The notes: generated by a model not told the origin, from the letters alone. Positions 52,043 to 61,205 are shown, counted from the first letter of the stretch. The stretch is 64,000 bases of DNA from QQWI01 sp964522015 (GCA_964522015.1 CAZFST010000013.1:1-64000); one strand, 5' to 3'. A program made the numbers and translations.

Positions 52043-53092
52043 CTAACCGATGGCGTTCATGATATTGATAATGGGAAGAATAACCGAAATGAGAATGACG
52101 CCAACTAAAGAAGATAGAATGATGATGAGAAGGGGCTCAATCACGGTAGTTAGACGATCTAATCTGTTGTCCAGTTCTTTTTCCATGGTGTCTGCCGCCT
52201 TGTCTAGCATGCGGTCCATATGCCCTGTGCTTTGGGCGATGGTAAACAGTTTGATGAGTACCCAGGGGAAGAGGTTTAAAGATTCTAAAACTTTATCGGG
52301 CATTTCACCTTCATTCAGGCGGCTAGCAGCGCTATTGAGCTTTTTCTTTACGTAGGTATTGGTAAATATGGGTTCGATAAGTTTGATGCCCATACCCAGA
52401 TTGACACCGCTACGAATTAATAATGCCAGGTTTCTTGAAAATCGTATTGCCGTAATGGCAGAAACGATTTGACTCTGAATTGGCAGCTTAAATGCTAATT
52501 GATCAAAAAACTCGGTTCCCTTTGGTGTTCGCTTATAGAAAAAACCAGCGAAGAACAAAGCGAGAAACCCGATGATAATCCAGAGAATGTTGTCGCCAAT
52601 CCACAAACTGGTCTGCATGATCACATAAGTAAAACCAGGCATATCACCACCAAGAGAAAGGAGAATGTCGTTAAACATTGGTAAGACTTCAATCACTAAG
52701 AGGAGAATGACCCCAAACATTAAAACAGAAAGAATGATTGGGTATGTGATAGCTGCTTTAACTTTTGCGGTTGTATCCATTTCCTTTTCAAAGGCTTCAG
52801 CGATTTGGTTAAGTGTATTGGCCAGTTCGCCGCTTTGTTCACCAATTTTGATCATGGTTACCATAAATGTTGTGAAGATTGATTCTCTTTTTTCCATCAC
52901 TTCACTAAGCGACATCCCTTGACTAATTTCACCTAACATCTGGCCGATGATGTCTTGGAGCTTATCATTTTGGGTTTTATCCTTGATGAGGTTCAAGCCT
53001 TCATAAAGAGAAACGTCGGAATCAATGACCAGTGACAATTGCCTAGAAAAAATGATCAATTCTTGCTTGCTGAAAGCATTGGGGTTCTTCAT
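52043..53092 (-). CDS. pilC: type IV pilus inner-membrane platform protein PilC/GspF
   Basis: 349 residues with two GspF repeats and three membrane helices (about 118-140, 168-190, 320-345). Motifs such as MIKIGEQSGELANTLNQIA and TIAQSTGHMDRMLD. It is the platform on which the pilus motor acts. Follows pilT by 20 nt. Confidence 0.88.
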   Translation of the reverse strand: MKNPNAFSKQELIIFSRQLSLVIDSDVSLYEGLNLIKDKTQNDKLQDIIGQMLGEISQGMSLSEVMEKRESIFTTFMVTMIKIGEQSGELANTLNQIAEAFEKEMDTTAKVKAAITYPIILSVLMFGVILLLVIEVLPMFNDILLSLGGDMPGFTYVIMQTSLWIGDNILWIIIGFLALFFAGFFYKRTPKGTEFFDQLAFKLPIQSQIVSAITAIRFSRNLALLIRSGVNLGMGIKLIEPIFTNTYVKKKLNSAASRLNEGEMPDKVLESLNLFPWVLIKLFTIAQSTGHMDRMLDKAADTMEKELDNRLDRLTTVIEPLLIIILSSLVGVILISVILPIINIMNAIG

Positions 53093-53112
53093 AGATTAAA
53101 CTCCTTTCTAAA

Positions 53113-54192
53113 CTACATATTGAGATATGTTTCGAAAAGCGGAAGGTCGTTGACCCTAAGGGCTGCTTCGCTTTGAGCAATAACATCGTCCTTAACCAGT
53201 TTGGCAAGTGTTCTTTCTAGGGAATGCATGCCTTGGCTCATGCCGTTTTGAATCAAGTTGTTTATTTGGTAATGTTTGCCTTCTCTTATGAGGTTTCTTA
53301 CGGCGGGGGTGACGACCATTACCTCAGTAACGAGAATTAGGCCAGTACCATCTTTTCTTGGAATAAGTTGCTGAGAGACCACACCTTCTAAGACCGTGGC
53401 CAATTGACTTTTCACTTGTGCTTGCTGCTCGGTGGAAAAGGCATCTAGGATACGGTCAATCACCTTGACGGCACCATTTGTATGGATTGTTGAAAGCACT
53501 AAATGGCCTGTTTCTGCTGCTGTCATGGCAATGGAGATGGTCTCGTAGTCTCGCATTTCACCGAGCATAATGACATCTGGATCTTCTCTAAGTGACGCTT
53601 TAAGGGCACTGGCAAAACTAATGGCATCATCTCCCACTTCCTTTTGGGTTACCAGGCTCATTTGATGCCGGTGCAAATATTCTACAGGATCTTCTATAGT
53701 GGTAATGTGATAACTGTAACTTTCGTTAATGCGCTTGATCATACTAGCCAGGGTTGTGGACTTGCCACTACCTGTGGCCCCTGCCACTAAAATGAGTCCT
53801 TTTGATTTTGTGAGAAAGGTCTCCACATTGCTAGGTAATCCCAAGGTTTCGAGCGGTGGTATTTCCAGTGGCAATGAGCGTAAAGCAAGGGCGACTGTAC
53901 CTCTTTGAAGATAGAAATTACAACGAAAACGACCGAAGTTTTGCTTTGAATAGGATAGGTCGACGGTCTTTTCCCTCATGAGTTTTTCGTACTTTTGATC
54001 CGTAAGGTAAAAATCAGCGATATCTTTCATCATTGGGGGCAAGAGCTTCTCTGTGTTTTCAATGGGGACAAGTTTTGAATTGACCCTCATAAGGGGCACA
54101 CTGCCAACGCAAAGGTGAATATCAGTAGCCCGGTGTTTCAGAGATTCGGTTAAGAGATAGTCCATATACGTGGTAATATCATCAATAATCAT
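53113..54192 (-). CDS. pilT: PilT-type retraction ATPase
   Basis: 359 residues. Walker A GATGSGKSTT, Asp box TTIEDPVEYLH, Walker B with PilT-type GEMRD, and His box GHLVLSTIHTN. It powers pilus retraction (twitching). No PilB-type extension ATPase is in the operon. Preceded by a response regulator gene. Confidence 0.88.
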   Translation of the reverse strand: MIIDDITTYMDYLLTESLKHRATDIHLCVGSVPLMRVNSKLVPIENTEKLLPPMMKDIADFYLTDQKYEKLMREKTVDLSYSKQNFGRFRCNFYLQRGTVALALRSLPLEIPPLETLGLPSNVETFLTKSKGLILVAGATGSGKSTTLASMIKRINESYSYHITTIEDPVEYLHRHQMSLVTQKEVGDDAISFASALKASLREDPDVIMLGEMRDYETISIAMTAAETGHLVLSTIHTNGAVKVIDRILDAFSTEQQAQVKSQLATVLEGVVSQQLIPRKDGTGLILVTEVMVVTPAVRNLIREGKHYQINNLIQNGMSQGMHSLERTLAKLVKDDVIAQSEAALRVNDLPLFETYLNM

Positions 54193-54207
54193 AAAGATTC
54201 CTTTCGT

Positions 54208-54987
54208 TTAATTAATATTTCCGAGGTATTTGCCAACTTTTAATTTCAAATCTTGAGGTTTTAGGGGTTTAATTAAGTAACCTTTTGCTTTTAATGCATA
54301 GGCTTTTAAGATGGTAGCCTCATCTGAGGTACTGGAGAAAAGAAGCATAATCGTGTGTTCGTCATGGCCTTCAATTTTTATTTTCTTCAGTAAATCAAAA
54401 CCATCCATAATGGGAATGTCTAAGTCGCTGAGGATTAAATCCGGCTTGTGGTGGAGATAAAGCTCGTAGCCAGCTGCTCCGTCATAAGCATGCTGAACTT
54501 CAATGGGATCATTCTTATAGAGATCTTTGACAATCGCGTGCATCAGACGGTCATCTGAGATATACAATATTTTTTGCTTTTGTTGTGGTTGTGGTTGTGG
54601 TTGTGGTTGTGGTTGGGCTCTTGGAGGTGTCTCTGTAGCCCCCTTATGTAAAGCTTTTGAAAGATGCGCGGTGAGTTCCTCTTCTAAGCGATAGTCGCTT
54701 AGGGGAATGATGCCTTCAATGTCGATTTCATCTGTTGCGTTTTGTATTAAAAAACTTTGAGCATTTTTTAAGTAGGGAAATTTCTTTAAAAGGATTTGAT
54801 GTACTGTGACACCGTTTTCGTCGTCATCGTAGTCTTGAGCCAATATAAAGGCTTGATGGGGCATGCCCTCTTCAATATCCATGAGTTCATCCGGTGAATA
54901 ACATTCGATTTCATGCTCATATAAATGTGCAACGTGGCGGGCAATCCGCTTATGGTTACGATTTGACAGTATCGCCAGTATTCTCAT
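54208..54987 (-). CDS. two-receiver response regulator of the pilus operon
   Basis: 259 residues. A degenerate N-terminal receiver-like domain (1-115), a (Pro-Gln)n linker, and a complete C-terminal receiver (about 140-259) with SDD, phospho-Asp in LILSDLDIP, FSS and IKPLK. Start 54987 has AGGAGG 5 nt upstream. First gene of the pilus operon, so it may govern motor function. Confidence 0.8.
   Translation of the reverse strand: MRILAILSNRNHKRIARHVAHLYEHEIECYSPDELMDIEEGMPHQAFILAQDYDDDENGVTVHQILLKKFPYLKNAQSFLIQNATDEIDIEGIIPLSDYRLEEELTAHLSKALHKGATETPPRAQPQPQPQPQPQQKQKILYISDDRLMHAIVKDLYKNDPIEVQHAYDGAAGYELYLHHKPDLILSDLDIPIMDGFDLLKKIKIEGHDEHTIMLLFSSTSDEATILKAYALKAKGYLIKPLKPQDLKLKVGKYLGNIN
54581..54614. 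repeat. hexanucleotide repeat (GGTTGT) in the regulator gene
   Basis: Five or so copies of TGTGGT/GGTTGT encode the (Pro-Gln)n linker on the minus strand. In-frame and slippage-prone. Confidence 0.85.
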
Positions 54988-55115
54988 CCTTGCCTCCTCG
55001 ATTATGTTCCAAAACACTTCTTACATTAGAAATATCCTTTTTGAACACAATTAAACAAAAACCCTGTTTTGGGCGAAAAATAACCGAATCTATGGTTTGG
55101 TGGTCAAACTTGCTT

Positions 55116-55143
55116 TTGACATCCAAACCATATATGCTACAAT
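55116..55143 (+). promoter_or_regulatory. sigma-A promoter of yhaM
   Basis: TTGACA (55116-55121) and TACAAT (55138-55143), 16 nt apart, about 35 nt before the gene. Confidence 0.75.
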
Positions 55144-55177
55144 AATAGGCGTGAATCATCATAGAAAGAGGTTAAAT

Positions 55178-56134
55178 ATGTTTAAAACAATCGATCAATT
55201 TGAAGTTGGTGAAGATATTCAAGGTTATTTTTTAGTGAAGGTTGCGGCGGTTAAGCAAACCGCTGCTGGGAAAAAATATTTAGATACAACCCTTATGGAC
55301 GCCACTGGGGAAATCAATGCAAAAGTCTGGGATGCAGAAGACGCGTTACTAACCATTTTTAAAGAAGGCGAGATTGTTAAAATCACCGCTAAGTGCAACA
55401 GTTGGCAGAGTCAACGTCAATTGAGCGTTCAAAAATACCGACCCATTAATGCTGCTGATAATATGAGTGTGGAATCATTTGTTCCCACTGCTCCCATAAA
55501 AGCGGAAATACTCTATGATAATATTATAGCCTCAATTGATGCTATGCACCACCCTGATATCAAAAAAATTGTCAGGGGACTTGTGGTAGACCGTAAGGAA
55601 AAGCTACTTTTTTACCCTGCAGCTAAATCCAATCATCACGCTGTGCGCTCAGGGCTTATGTATCACATCTATCGCATGTTAGAACTTGGAAAAGTCATGG
55701 CAGGTGTTTATCCTGACATTAATCTTGACCTGCTAAATGCAGGCATTATTCTACATGATCTATGCAAAATTGATGAAATGGCTACAAATCAACTTGGCTT
55801 GGTCAGTGAATATACCAAAGTCGGCAACTTATTAGGGCATATTACACTGGGTATTCAATTGATTGGTGAGAAAGGCAAAGCCCTTCACATCAATCAAGAG
55901 GTCATTGAGTTACTGCAGCATATGCTCTTGTCACACCACTACGAGCCAGAGTTTGGAAGTCCTAAAAAGCCGATGTTCTTAGAGGCAGAAATGCTCCATC
56001 ACATTGATATGATCGATGCTCGTGTCTACGATATCAGCAAAGCCATCACCGAAACAAAAGTGGGCGAGTTTTCTGATCCGATTTGGTCCATGGAAAAACG
56101 TCGTATGTACAACCACGGACTGAATGAGAGGTAA
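55178..56134 (+). CDS. yhaM: 3'-5' exoribonuclease YhaM-type (OB fold plus HD domain)
   Basis: 318 residues, close to the 314 of B. subtilis YhaM. OB-fold (about 1-90, KKYLDTTLMDATGEINAKVWD) then an HD domain (AAKSNHHAVRSGLMYH, GIILHDLCKIDE). Expected to trim RNA 3' ends. AGAGG before ATG 55178; the longer reading from 55097 starts upstream of the promoter. Overlaps plsC by a base. Confidence 0.88.
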   Translation: MFKTIDQFEVGEDIQGYFLVKVAAVKQTAAGKKYLDTTLMDATGEINAKVWDAEDALLTIFKEGEIVKITAKCNSWQSQRQLSVQKYRPINAADNMSVESFVPTAPIKAEILYDNIIASIDAMHHPDIKKIVRGLVVDRKEKLLFYPAAKSNHHAVRSGLMYHIYRMLELGKVMAGVYPDINLDLLNAGIILHDLCKIDEMATNQLGLVSEYTKVGNLLGHITLGIQLIGEKGKALHINQEVIELLQHMLLSHHYEPEFGSPKKPMFLEAEMLHHIDMIDARVYDISKAITETKVGEFSDPIWSMEKRRMYNHGLNER

Positions 56135-56853
56135 TGATGAAATTTCTTTGGATTGCAGTGAGGGTCATTGCATACATGCTTTGGATGCTTAAAGATCTCG
56201 CTTATGGTCGCTGGTTACTAAAAAAAGGCAGGCTAGTAGAAAAAGATGCTTTGGTTTGGCGAATTGCAGTGAGATGGTCAAAATTCTGTGTGGGTGTCAC
56301 TAAGAGCACTGTTGAACTGATTGGAGCAGAAAACCTGCCTCCTGTGGATGAGCCAGTACTGGTAGTTGCAAATCACCAGTCTGCATTTGATATTCCCTTT
56401 ATACTAGGTTATTTAAATCGTCCTATTGGCTTTATTTCAAAAAAAGAAAATCGGAAGATTCCCCTGTTAGGACCCTGGTTAGAACTAGGCAACTGTGTTT
56501 TTATTGACAGAGGTAATCCTAGAGAGGCCGTAAAGAGCATCGCCAGTGGGGCGGCTTTACTAAAAGGTGGCTATGCCCAGGCCCTTTTTCCTGAAGGGAC
56601 CCGTTCTTTAGACGGTAGCATCCAACCCTTTAAAGCTGGTGGTTTTAAACTGGCTGAGAAGGCCGGTGTTCGGATTGTACCGGTGACATTAGTCAATGGC
56701 AATCATTTAATGCCTAAGGGTACCTTTAAAATTCGGGCGCAAAAAATCAAGATTATTGTCTCTCCAGCAATTGATATGACGGGGATGAGTACCAATGAGA
56801 TTGCCCAGATGACCCATGATATCGTCGAAAAAAATCTGGCTAAGTACAGCTAA
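56134..56853 (+). CDS. plsC: 1-acyl-sn-glycerol-3-phosphate acyltransferase
   Basis: 239 residues. HX4D motif in NHQSAFDIPF, FIDRGN, FPEGTRS and a late VPVTLVNG. Makes phosphatidate at the membrane; one N-terminal helix. The start overlaps the previous stop (TAATG), with a second ATG at 56137 better spaced from AGAGG. Confidence 0.9.
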   Translation: MMKFLWIAVRVIAYMLWMLKDLAYGRWLLKKGRLVEKDALVWRIAVRWSKFCVGVTKSTVELIGAENLPPVDEPVLVVANHQSAFDIPFILGYLNRPIGFISKKENRKIPLLGPWLELGNCVFIDRGNPREAVKSIASGAALLKGGYAQALFPEGTRSLDGSIQPFKAGGFKLAEKAGVRIVPVTLVNGNHLMPKGTFKIRAQKIKIIVSPAIDMTGMSTNEIAQMTHDIVEKNLAKYS

Positions 56854-56855
56854 AA

Positions 56856-56908
56856 AAAGGGCTGTGTCCTGCTATCGTTTTCGCGACAGCAAGGCACAGC
56901 CCTTTTAA
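56856..56908. terminator. bidirectional terminator
   Basis: AAAAGGGCTGTG...CACAGCCCTTTT stem with inner pairings, between plsC and the converging SEC-C gene. Confidence 0.88.
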
Positions 56909-56953
56909 TAATTTTTCAAACGAAAAAATATATTTTCTTTCAGAAAATCGCTA

Positions 56954-57457
56954 TTAAGCGTTTTGACCACAGCATTTTTTGTATTTCTTGCCACTGCCAC
57001 AAGTACATGGATCATTACGGCCAATTTTTTCTTCTTTAACAACAGTTTTAGATTGCATATAAGCTTTTCTAATGGCTTTGCGCTTTTCTGTATCAAAGAT
57101 TGTTTCCCAAACTGGTAATTCATATAACCAATCTGCTTTAGCAGCATGCATATTAAAAAGAAGCTTCTCGTAATCGATGGTGATGCTAACTTCTGAAGAT
57201 TCTTCAAGAACGTCAAGATCAACTGGTGTCTCGATGCTCGTATTGATGCCATCAAGGAAACCTAGGATTTCAAGGGTTGTCATGTGATACGTGTGTGCTA
57301 GTTCTGTTACAGTGCCAGCAACAACTGTTTGCTTTGCTGTTAAAATAGCATCGTAAGCATTTTTTTCTTTTTCAAAATATGCGTGCCAGTATTTGTCGTA
57401 AGCGCCTTGATCGTCAAAATCCGAACCAGCCTCTTGCCATCTTTCATATAAACTCAT
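56954..57457 (-). CDS. SEC-C metal-binding motif protein
   Basis: 167 residues. C-terminal SEC-C motif GRNDPCTCGSGKKYKKCCG (four zinc ligands) as found at the end of SecA. The N-terminal 140 residues are helical and acidic. Probably a zinc-binding protein acting on the translation or secretion machinery; precise role unknown. Confidence 0.8.
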   Translation of the reverse strand: MSLYERWQEAGSDFDDQGAYDKYWHAYFEKEKNAYDAILTAKQTVVAGTVTELAHTYHMTTLEILGFLDGINTSIETPVDLDVLEESSEVSITIDYEKLLFNMHAAKADWLYELPVWETIFDTEKRKAIRKAYMQSKTVVKEEKIGRNDPCTCGSGKKYKKCCGQNA

Positions 57458-57538
57458 TAGGGTTCATCCTTTCTGTGCGCTGATTGCGCAATTCCACGTG
57501 ACATTATATCATAAAAATCATAAAAGTGGAGGTATCTT

Positions 57539-58441
57539 TTGAAAAATAGTCACTTGCCCATAAATGATAATAACTTAAAAATGAAAATAGCCCAAACCCT
57601 TTATGTCACCGATTTAGACGGGACTCTCCTTGGCAATGACCACCAGTTGAGTCAAGAAACCATCGATATCTTAAACCCATTACTTGATCAGGGGCTGAAT
57701 CTGATGGTGGCCACAGCGCGAAATTTTCCATCAGCCAGTGAATTATTAGCAAGGGTTAATCTAAAAACCCCAATGATTTTAGCCAATGGGGCATTGATTG
57801 CAGACACAAGGGGAAATCCGATTTGGGAAGCTGCCATGGCACCGGGAAGTCTCCGCGAGATTTATACCGCCCTTGAACCCTTTGCCAATGCTTGTGTGTG
57901 GACATCTCTTTTAGATGGCAATTTTCTTCTAATAGCCCCCGATCCGACACCAGAAGTCCTGAGATTTAGAGATTATCGTCAAGCAACAGGATTTTCTGGC
58001 TTTAAGCTTTTAGAGGGATTGGATCACTTAATACAAGAGTCCATTATCACATTGACGTTAATGGTGGATCAAGTAATCGCGCAACAAGCGCTGTCAGCAC
58101 TTGAGACAGCTAACTTGTTGGAAGGGCTCCGGGTTCATGTCATGCCTTATCCTGGACTGGATGGGCTTTATACCATGACGGTTCAACCAGAGACAACCCA
58201 TAAGGGGGCGGCCATTTCTGCCTATTTAGAATGGTTAGCCAACCGCCAAGAGGTGTCCATCAATCGCATTGTGGTATTTGGAGATGAACGCAACGACCTA
58301 ACCATGTTTGCTTTAGCTGATGTGAGTCTGGCAGTTGCCCAGGCCCACCCTGAGGTTAAGGCTGTTGCAACCCAAGTGATTGAGAGCAATGACTGTTCAG
58401 GGGTTGCCAGGTGGATTAGGAGGGATTTTTATGCCGATTAG
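57539..58441 (+). CDS. HAD superfamily Cof-type phosphatase
   Basis: 300 residues. Motif I VTDLDGTLLG, motif II VATARNF region, cap type C2, motif III/IV FGDERNDLTMF. Sugar-phosphate or cofactor phosphatase. TTG 57539 is chosen because GGAGGT is 5 nt upstream; ATG 57584 lacks a site. Its stop overlaps the next gene's start region (11 nt). Confidence 0.82.
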   Translation: MKNSHLPINDNNLKMKIAQTLYVTDLDGTLLGNDHQLSQETIDILNPLLDQGLNLMVATARNFPSASELLARVNLKTPMILANGALIADTRGNPIWEAAMAPGSLREIYTALEPFANACVWTSLLDGNFLLIAPDPTPEVLRFRDYRQATGFSGFKLLEGLDHLIQESIITLTLMVDQVIAQQALSALETANLLEGLRVHVMPYPGLDGLYTMTVQPETTHKGAAISAYLEWLANRQEVSINRIVVFGDERNDLTMFALADVSLAVAQAHPEVKAVATQVIESNDCSGVARWIRRDFYAD

Positions 58442-59531
58442 ACAACCTCTTCGCCGGGCCGATGAACGGGATATCATGTTTGCCCGGATGACCTACCAAA
58501 AGGGTAGTCCACAATTTGAAGACTACTATCAAATGCGGCCACAAAACAAAGAGGTGGACGATGGCATTAGAGAAATGCCTGGTCCTTTTGGAGCGGGGAC
58601 TGCGACTTTTCACCCCTATATCACTCCTTTTGCAGAAGCGGGATTCGCTTTGCTATCTCGCATGAAGCACCTGGACCAAAATCAAAAAAAAGAACGAGCA
58701 CTTGATATTTCGTCGGTTGAAATGACAGGGCAAATCAAGGAGATGGCCGGATTCTTAGGCCTTCAGGCCTGCGAAGTGGTTGAGCTTAAACTTGAAGATA
58801 TGTATAGCCATAAAGGTCGCGGTGAAGCATATGGTACCCCCATAGAAAGCACCCTGCCTAGGGGCATTATGCTCATGGTTGAGATGGATAAGGATTTTGT
58901 CAACCGAGCACCGCAACTGGAACAGGGCACCGAAGCCGTCAAAGCCTATATGAATTTGGCAACGGCCAGTTTGTGGCTAGCCACCTATATTCAGCAGCTT
59001 GGCTATGATGCAAAAGTCCACATCGATGGCAATTATGAAGCTTTTTTGCCGCCCCTAGCACAAAGAGCAGGCCTTGGAGAGGTGGGCCGGGCTAGTTTGC
59101 TGATTAATCCTAAATATGGTCAGCGTATTCGCATAGCTATGATCAGTACGGATTTACCTCTTGAAATCAGTGGACCTCAAACATATGGTATCAAAGAATT
59201 TTGCCAGGCCTGTGGCAGATGTGCACTGACCTGCCCCGGCAAAACCATTTCAAAAGAGCCGGCTCAGTACCTTGAAGACAAAGATCTTGTGGGATGGACC
59301 ATTAACCAAGAGCTATGCTTCACAGTATGGCAGCGGGTGGGTATGGATTGTGGTGTGTGTTTATCTAGTTGTCCAGTGTCTCAGGGACTTACAAGTGAGG
59401 AGTGGGAACTGATTTCTGAGGGAAATGCCCCTAAGGCATATGCACTTTATCAGGAACGGCAACCCCTTAGGGTTTATCAGAAGGATCCTCTGCCATTTGT
59501 CCAATATCCAAGGCCACCGGTGGCGTTTTAA
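58431..59531 (+). CDS. reductive dehalogenase-like corrinoid/Fe-S protein, cytoplasmic
   Basis: 366 residues. The RdhA/QueG-like catalytic region has YIQQLGYDAKVH, AQRAGLGEVGRASLLINPKYG and ISTDLPLE. The Fe-S region has CQACGRCALTCPG and MDCGVCLSSCPVS, seven Cys usable for two 4Fe-4S clusters. There is no Tat signal and no rdhB membrane-anchor gene nearby, so this is not a classical respiratory enzyme. AGGAGGG precedes ATG 58431. Overlaps the HAD gene. Substrate unknown; B12 dependence is inferred from the family. Confidence 0.78.
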   Translation: MPIRQPLRRADERDIMFARMTYQKGSPQFEDYYQMRPQNKEVDDGIREMPGPFGAGTATFHPYITPFAEAGFALLSRMKHLDQNQKKERALDISSVEMTGQIKEMAGFLGLQACEVVELKLEDMYSHKGRGEAYGTPIESTLPRGIMLMVEMDKDFVNRAPQLEQGTEAVKAYMNLATASLWLATYIQQLGYDAKVHIDGNYEAFLPPLAQRAGLGEVGRASLLINPKYGQRIRIAMISTDLPLEISGPQTYGIKEFCQACGRCALTCPGKTISKEPAQYLEDKDLVGWTINQELCFTVWQRVGMDCGVCLSSCPVSQGLTSEEWELISEGNAPKAYALYQERQPLRVYQKDPLPFVQYPRPPVAF

Positions 59532-59595
59532 GGGTGCCCTGTTAGTATTTCGTTGGATGCTCCTGTGGTGATATAGTAGGGGTCAGTTTATATTC

Positions 59596-59609
59596 TGAAA
59601 ACGTTTTCT
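59596..59609 (+). promoter_or_regulatory. candidate cre (CcpA) site
   Basis: TGAAAACGTTTTCT, matching TGWAARCGYTWWCA at all but the last base; its core GAAAACGTTTTC is a perfect palindrome. The centre is about 57 nt upstream of the predicted transcription start, a position from which CcpA activates. Confidence 0.65.
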
Positions 59610-59644
59610 ATTTTTAAGGTCTGCGGTACAAATCATAGGCTTCG

Positions 59645-59653
59645 TGCTATAAT
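59645..59653 (+). promoter_or_regulatory. extended -10 promoter of the PFK gene
   Basis: TGCTATAAT (TGnTATAAT) at 59645-59653 without a good -35. The predicted start is near 59660. Confidence 0.65.
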
Positions 59654-59654
59654 G

Positions 59655-59690
59655 GACGAGGGTCATCAGATGTCCCTCGGTACCAAATTT
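59655..59690 (+). promoter_or_regulatory. 5' leader hairpin of the PFK gene
   Basis: CGAGGG...CCCTCG closes a hairpin at the very 5' end of a leader of about 140 nt. Further downstream CCCGCTTCACC can pair with GGTGGG. No T run. May stabilise the mRNA; no known riboswitch recognised. Confidence 0.45.
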
Positions 59691-59801
59691 AGCCCGCTTC
59701 ACCTGTAAAAGAAAGTGGTGGGATTTGCGGTAATTAGCAAATTCATTTACCCAATAGAGGCTTTAAACCAGTCATTTGTGATTAAAATTTAGGAGGCTAT
59801 C

Positions 59802-61019
59802 ATGGAGTTAAAAGGTAAAGTTCTAGTCGCGCAAGGTGGCGGCCCAACGGCTGTTATCAACCAATCATTTGTTGGTGTTGTACTTGAAGCAAGAAAGTAT
59901 GCAGAAGTTTCAAAAGTTTATGGCGCTATCAATGGCGTTGAAGGCATTGTCAACGAAGAGTTCGTGGATTTGACACTTGAAACTGAGTACAACCTTGAGC
60001 GCGTTGCAGCGACACCATCTTCTGGTCTTTTGTCAACCCGTGTCAAACCAACAAAAGAGTTTTGCTTGAAGTGCTTTGAAGTGATGAAGGCCCATGATAT
60101 CAGATATTTCTTCTACATCGGCGGTAACGATTCTTCTGATACAGTTAGAATTATCAGCGAAGAAGCTAAAGCCCAAGGTTATGATTTTAAAGCGATTCAC
60201 GTACCAAAGACAATTGATAATGACCTTGTTCATAACGATCACACACCGGGTTTCGGTTCTGCTGCTCGTTTTGTAGCACAGGCATTTATGGGTGCAAACC
60301 TTGATAACAGAGCACTTCCAGGCGTATACGTTGGCGTCATTATGGGCAGACATGCTGGTTTCTTGACCGGTGCTGCTGCTATGGGTCGCGTATTCCCAGA
60401 TGACGGTCCACACTTGATCTACTTCCCAGAGCGCGTCTTTAATGTTGATAGCTTCCTTGCAGACGTTAAGGCAACTTACGAAAAATTCGGTCGTTGCGTG
60501 ATTGCTGTTTCTGAAGGTATTCAAGACGAAAACCACGTGGCGATTATCTCTAAACTTTCTAAAGATGTTGAAAGAGATGCCCATGGTAACGTTCAACTTT
60601 CTGGTACTGGCGCCCTCGGCGACCTTTTAGTAGCAGAAATCAAAGAAAAACTAGGCATTAGCCGTGTTCGTTCTGATACATTTGGTTACCTCCAACGGTC
60701 GTTTATGGGTGTTGTCTCTGATGTGGATCAAAAAGAAGCGAGAGAATCTGCAGAGCGTGCCGTTCAATTTGCTATCGTTGAGAAAAAAGAAGGTTCTGTT
60801 ACAATTCAACGTGTAGGTAACTACGCAGTGGATTATATCCTCAGACCAGTTCAAGATATTGCTGCTAAAACTAAGCACATGCCTGAAGAGTTTATCAATG
60901 CTGAAGGCAACTTTGTCACGCAAGCTTTCATCGACTACTGCCGTCCACTACTTGGTTCTGATTTACCACAACCTGCTCGTGTTCGTGGCATTAAAGTTGA
61001 GAAGATCCTTACAAAGTAA
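59802..61019 (+). CDS. pfp: pyrophosphate-dependent 6-phosphofructokinase
   Basis: Phosphorylates fructose 6-phosphate with PPi in glycolysis. 405 residues. The GGGPTAVIN loop, YIGGNDSSDT (Asp where ATP enzymes have Gly, marking PPi use), PKTIDNDL catalytic motif and MGRHAG are all present. GGAGG precedes the ATG. Codon choice appears strongly biased, as in highly expressed genes. Confidence 0.9.
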   Translation: MELKGKVLVAQGGGPTAVINQSFVGVVLEARKYAEVSKVYGAINGVEGIVNEEFVDLTLETEYNLERVAATPSSGLLSTRVKPTKEFCLKCFEVMKAHDIRYFFYIGGNDSSDTVRIISEEAKAQGYDFKAIHVPKTIDNDLVHNDHTPGFGSAARFVAQAFMGANLDNRALPGVYVGVIMGRHAGFLTGAAAMGRVFPDDGPHLIYFPERVFNVDSFLADVKATYEKFGRCVIAVSEGIQDENHVAIISKLSKDVERDAHGNVQLSGTGALGDLLVAEIKEKLGISRVRSDTFGYLQRSFMGVVSDVDQKEARESAERAVQFAIVEKKEGSVTIQRVGNYAVDYILRPVQDIAAKTKHMPEEFINAEGNFVTQAFIDYCRPLLGSDLPQPARVRGIKVEKILTK

Positions 61020-61096
61020 TTTTAATAAAGATCGATAATGATTGATAAGGATAAAAAAAGATTTAGAAGGATGTAAGAACAAAACTAAACAAATGT

Positions 61097-61127
61097 AAAA
61101 AGCGTTCTCTTTGAGGGCGCTTTTTTA
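61097..61127 (+). terminator. intrinsic terminator of the PFK gene
   Basis: AAAAAGCG..CTC / GAG..CGCTTTTT stem with T run. Confidence 0.85.
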
Positions 61128-61205
61128 TTGGGGTCTCTTGATAAATGTCGTTTTGTGGAAGTCCCCTGAGTAGGTGATTCGAGTATATCGAATAGGGTAA
61201 GAGTG

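Noticed and set aside
58431..59531. Respiratory reductive dehalogenase operon
   Set aside because: No Tat signal, no RdhB anchor and no regulators adjacent; only the cytoplasmic catalytic type can be claimed.
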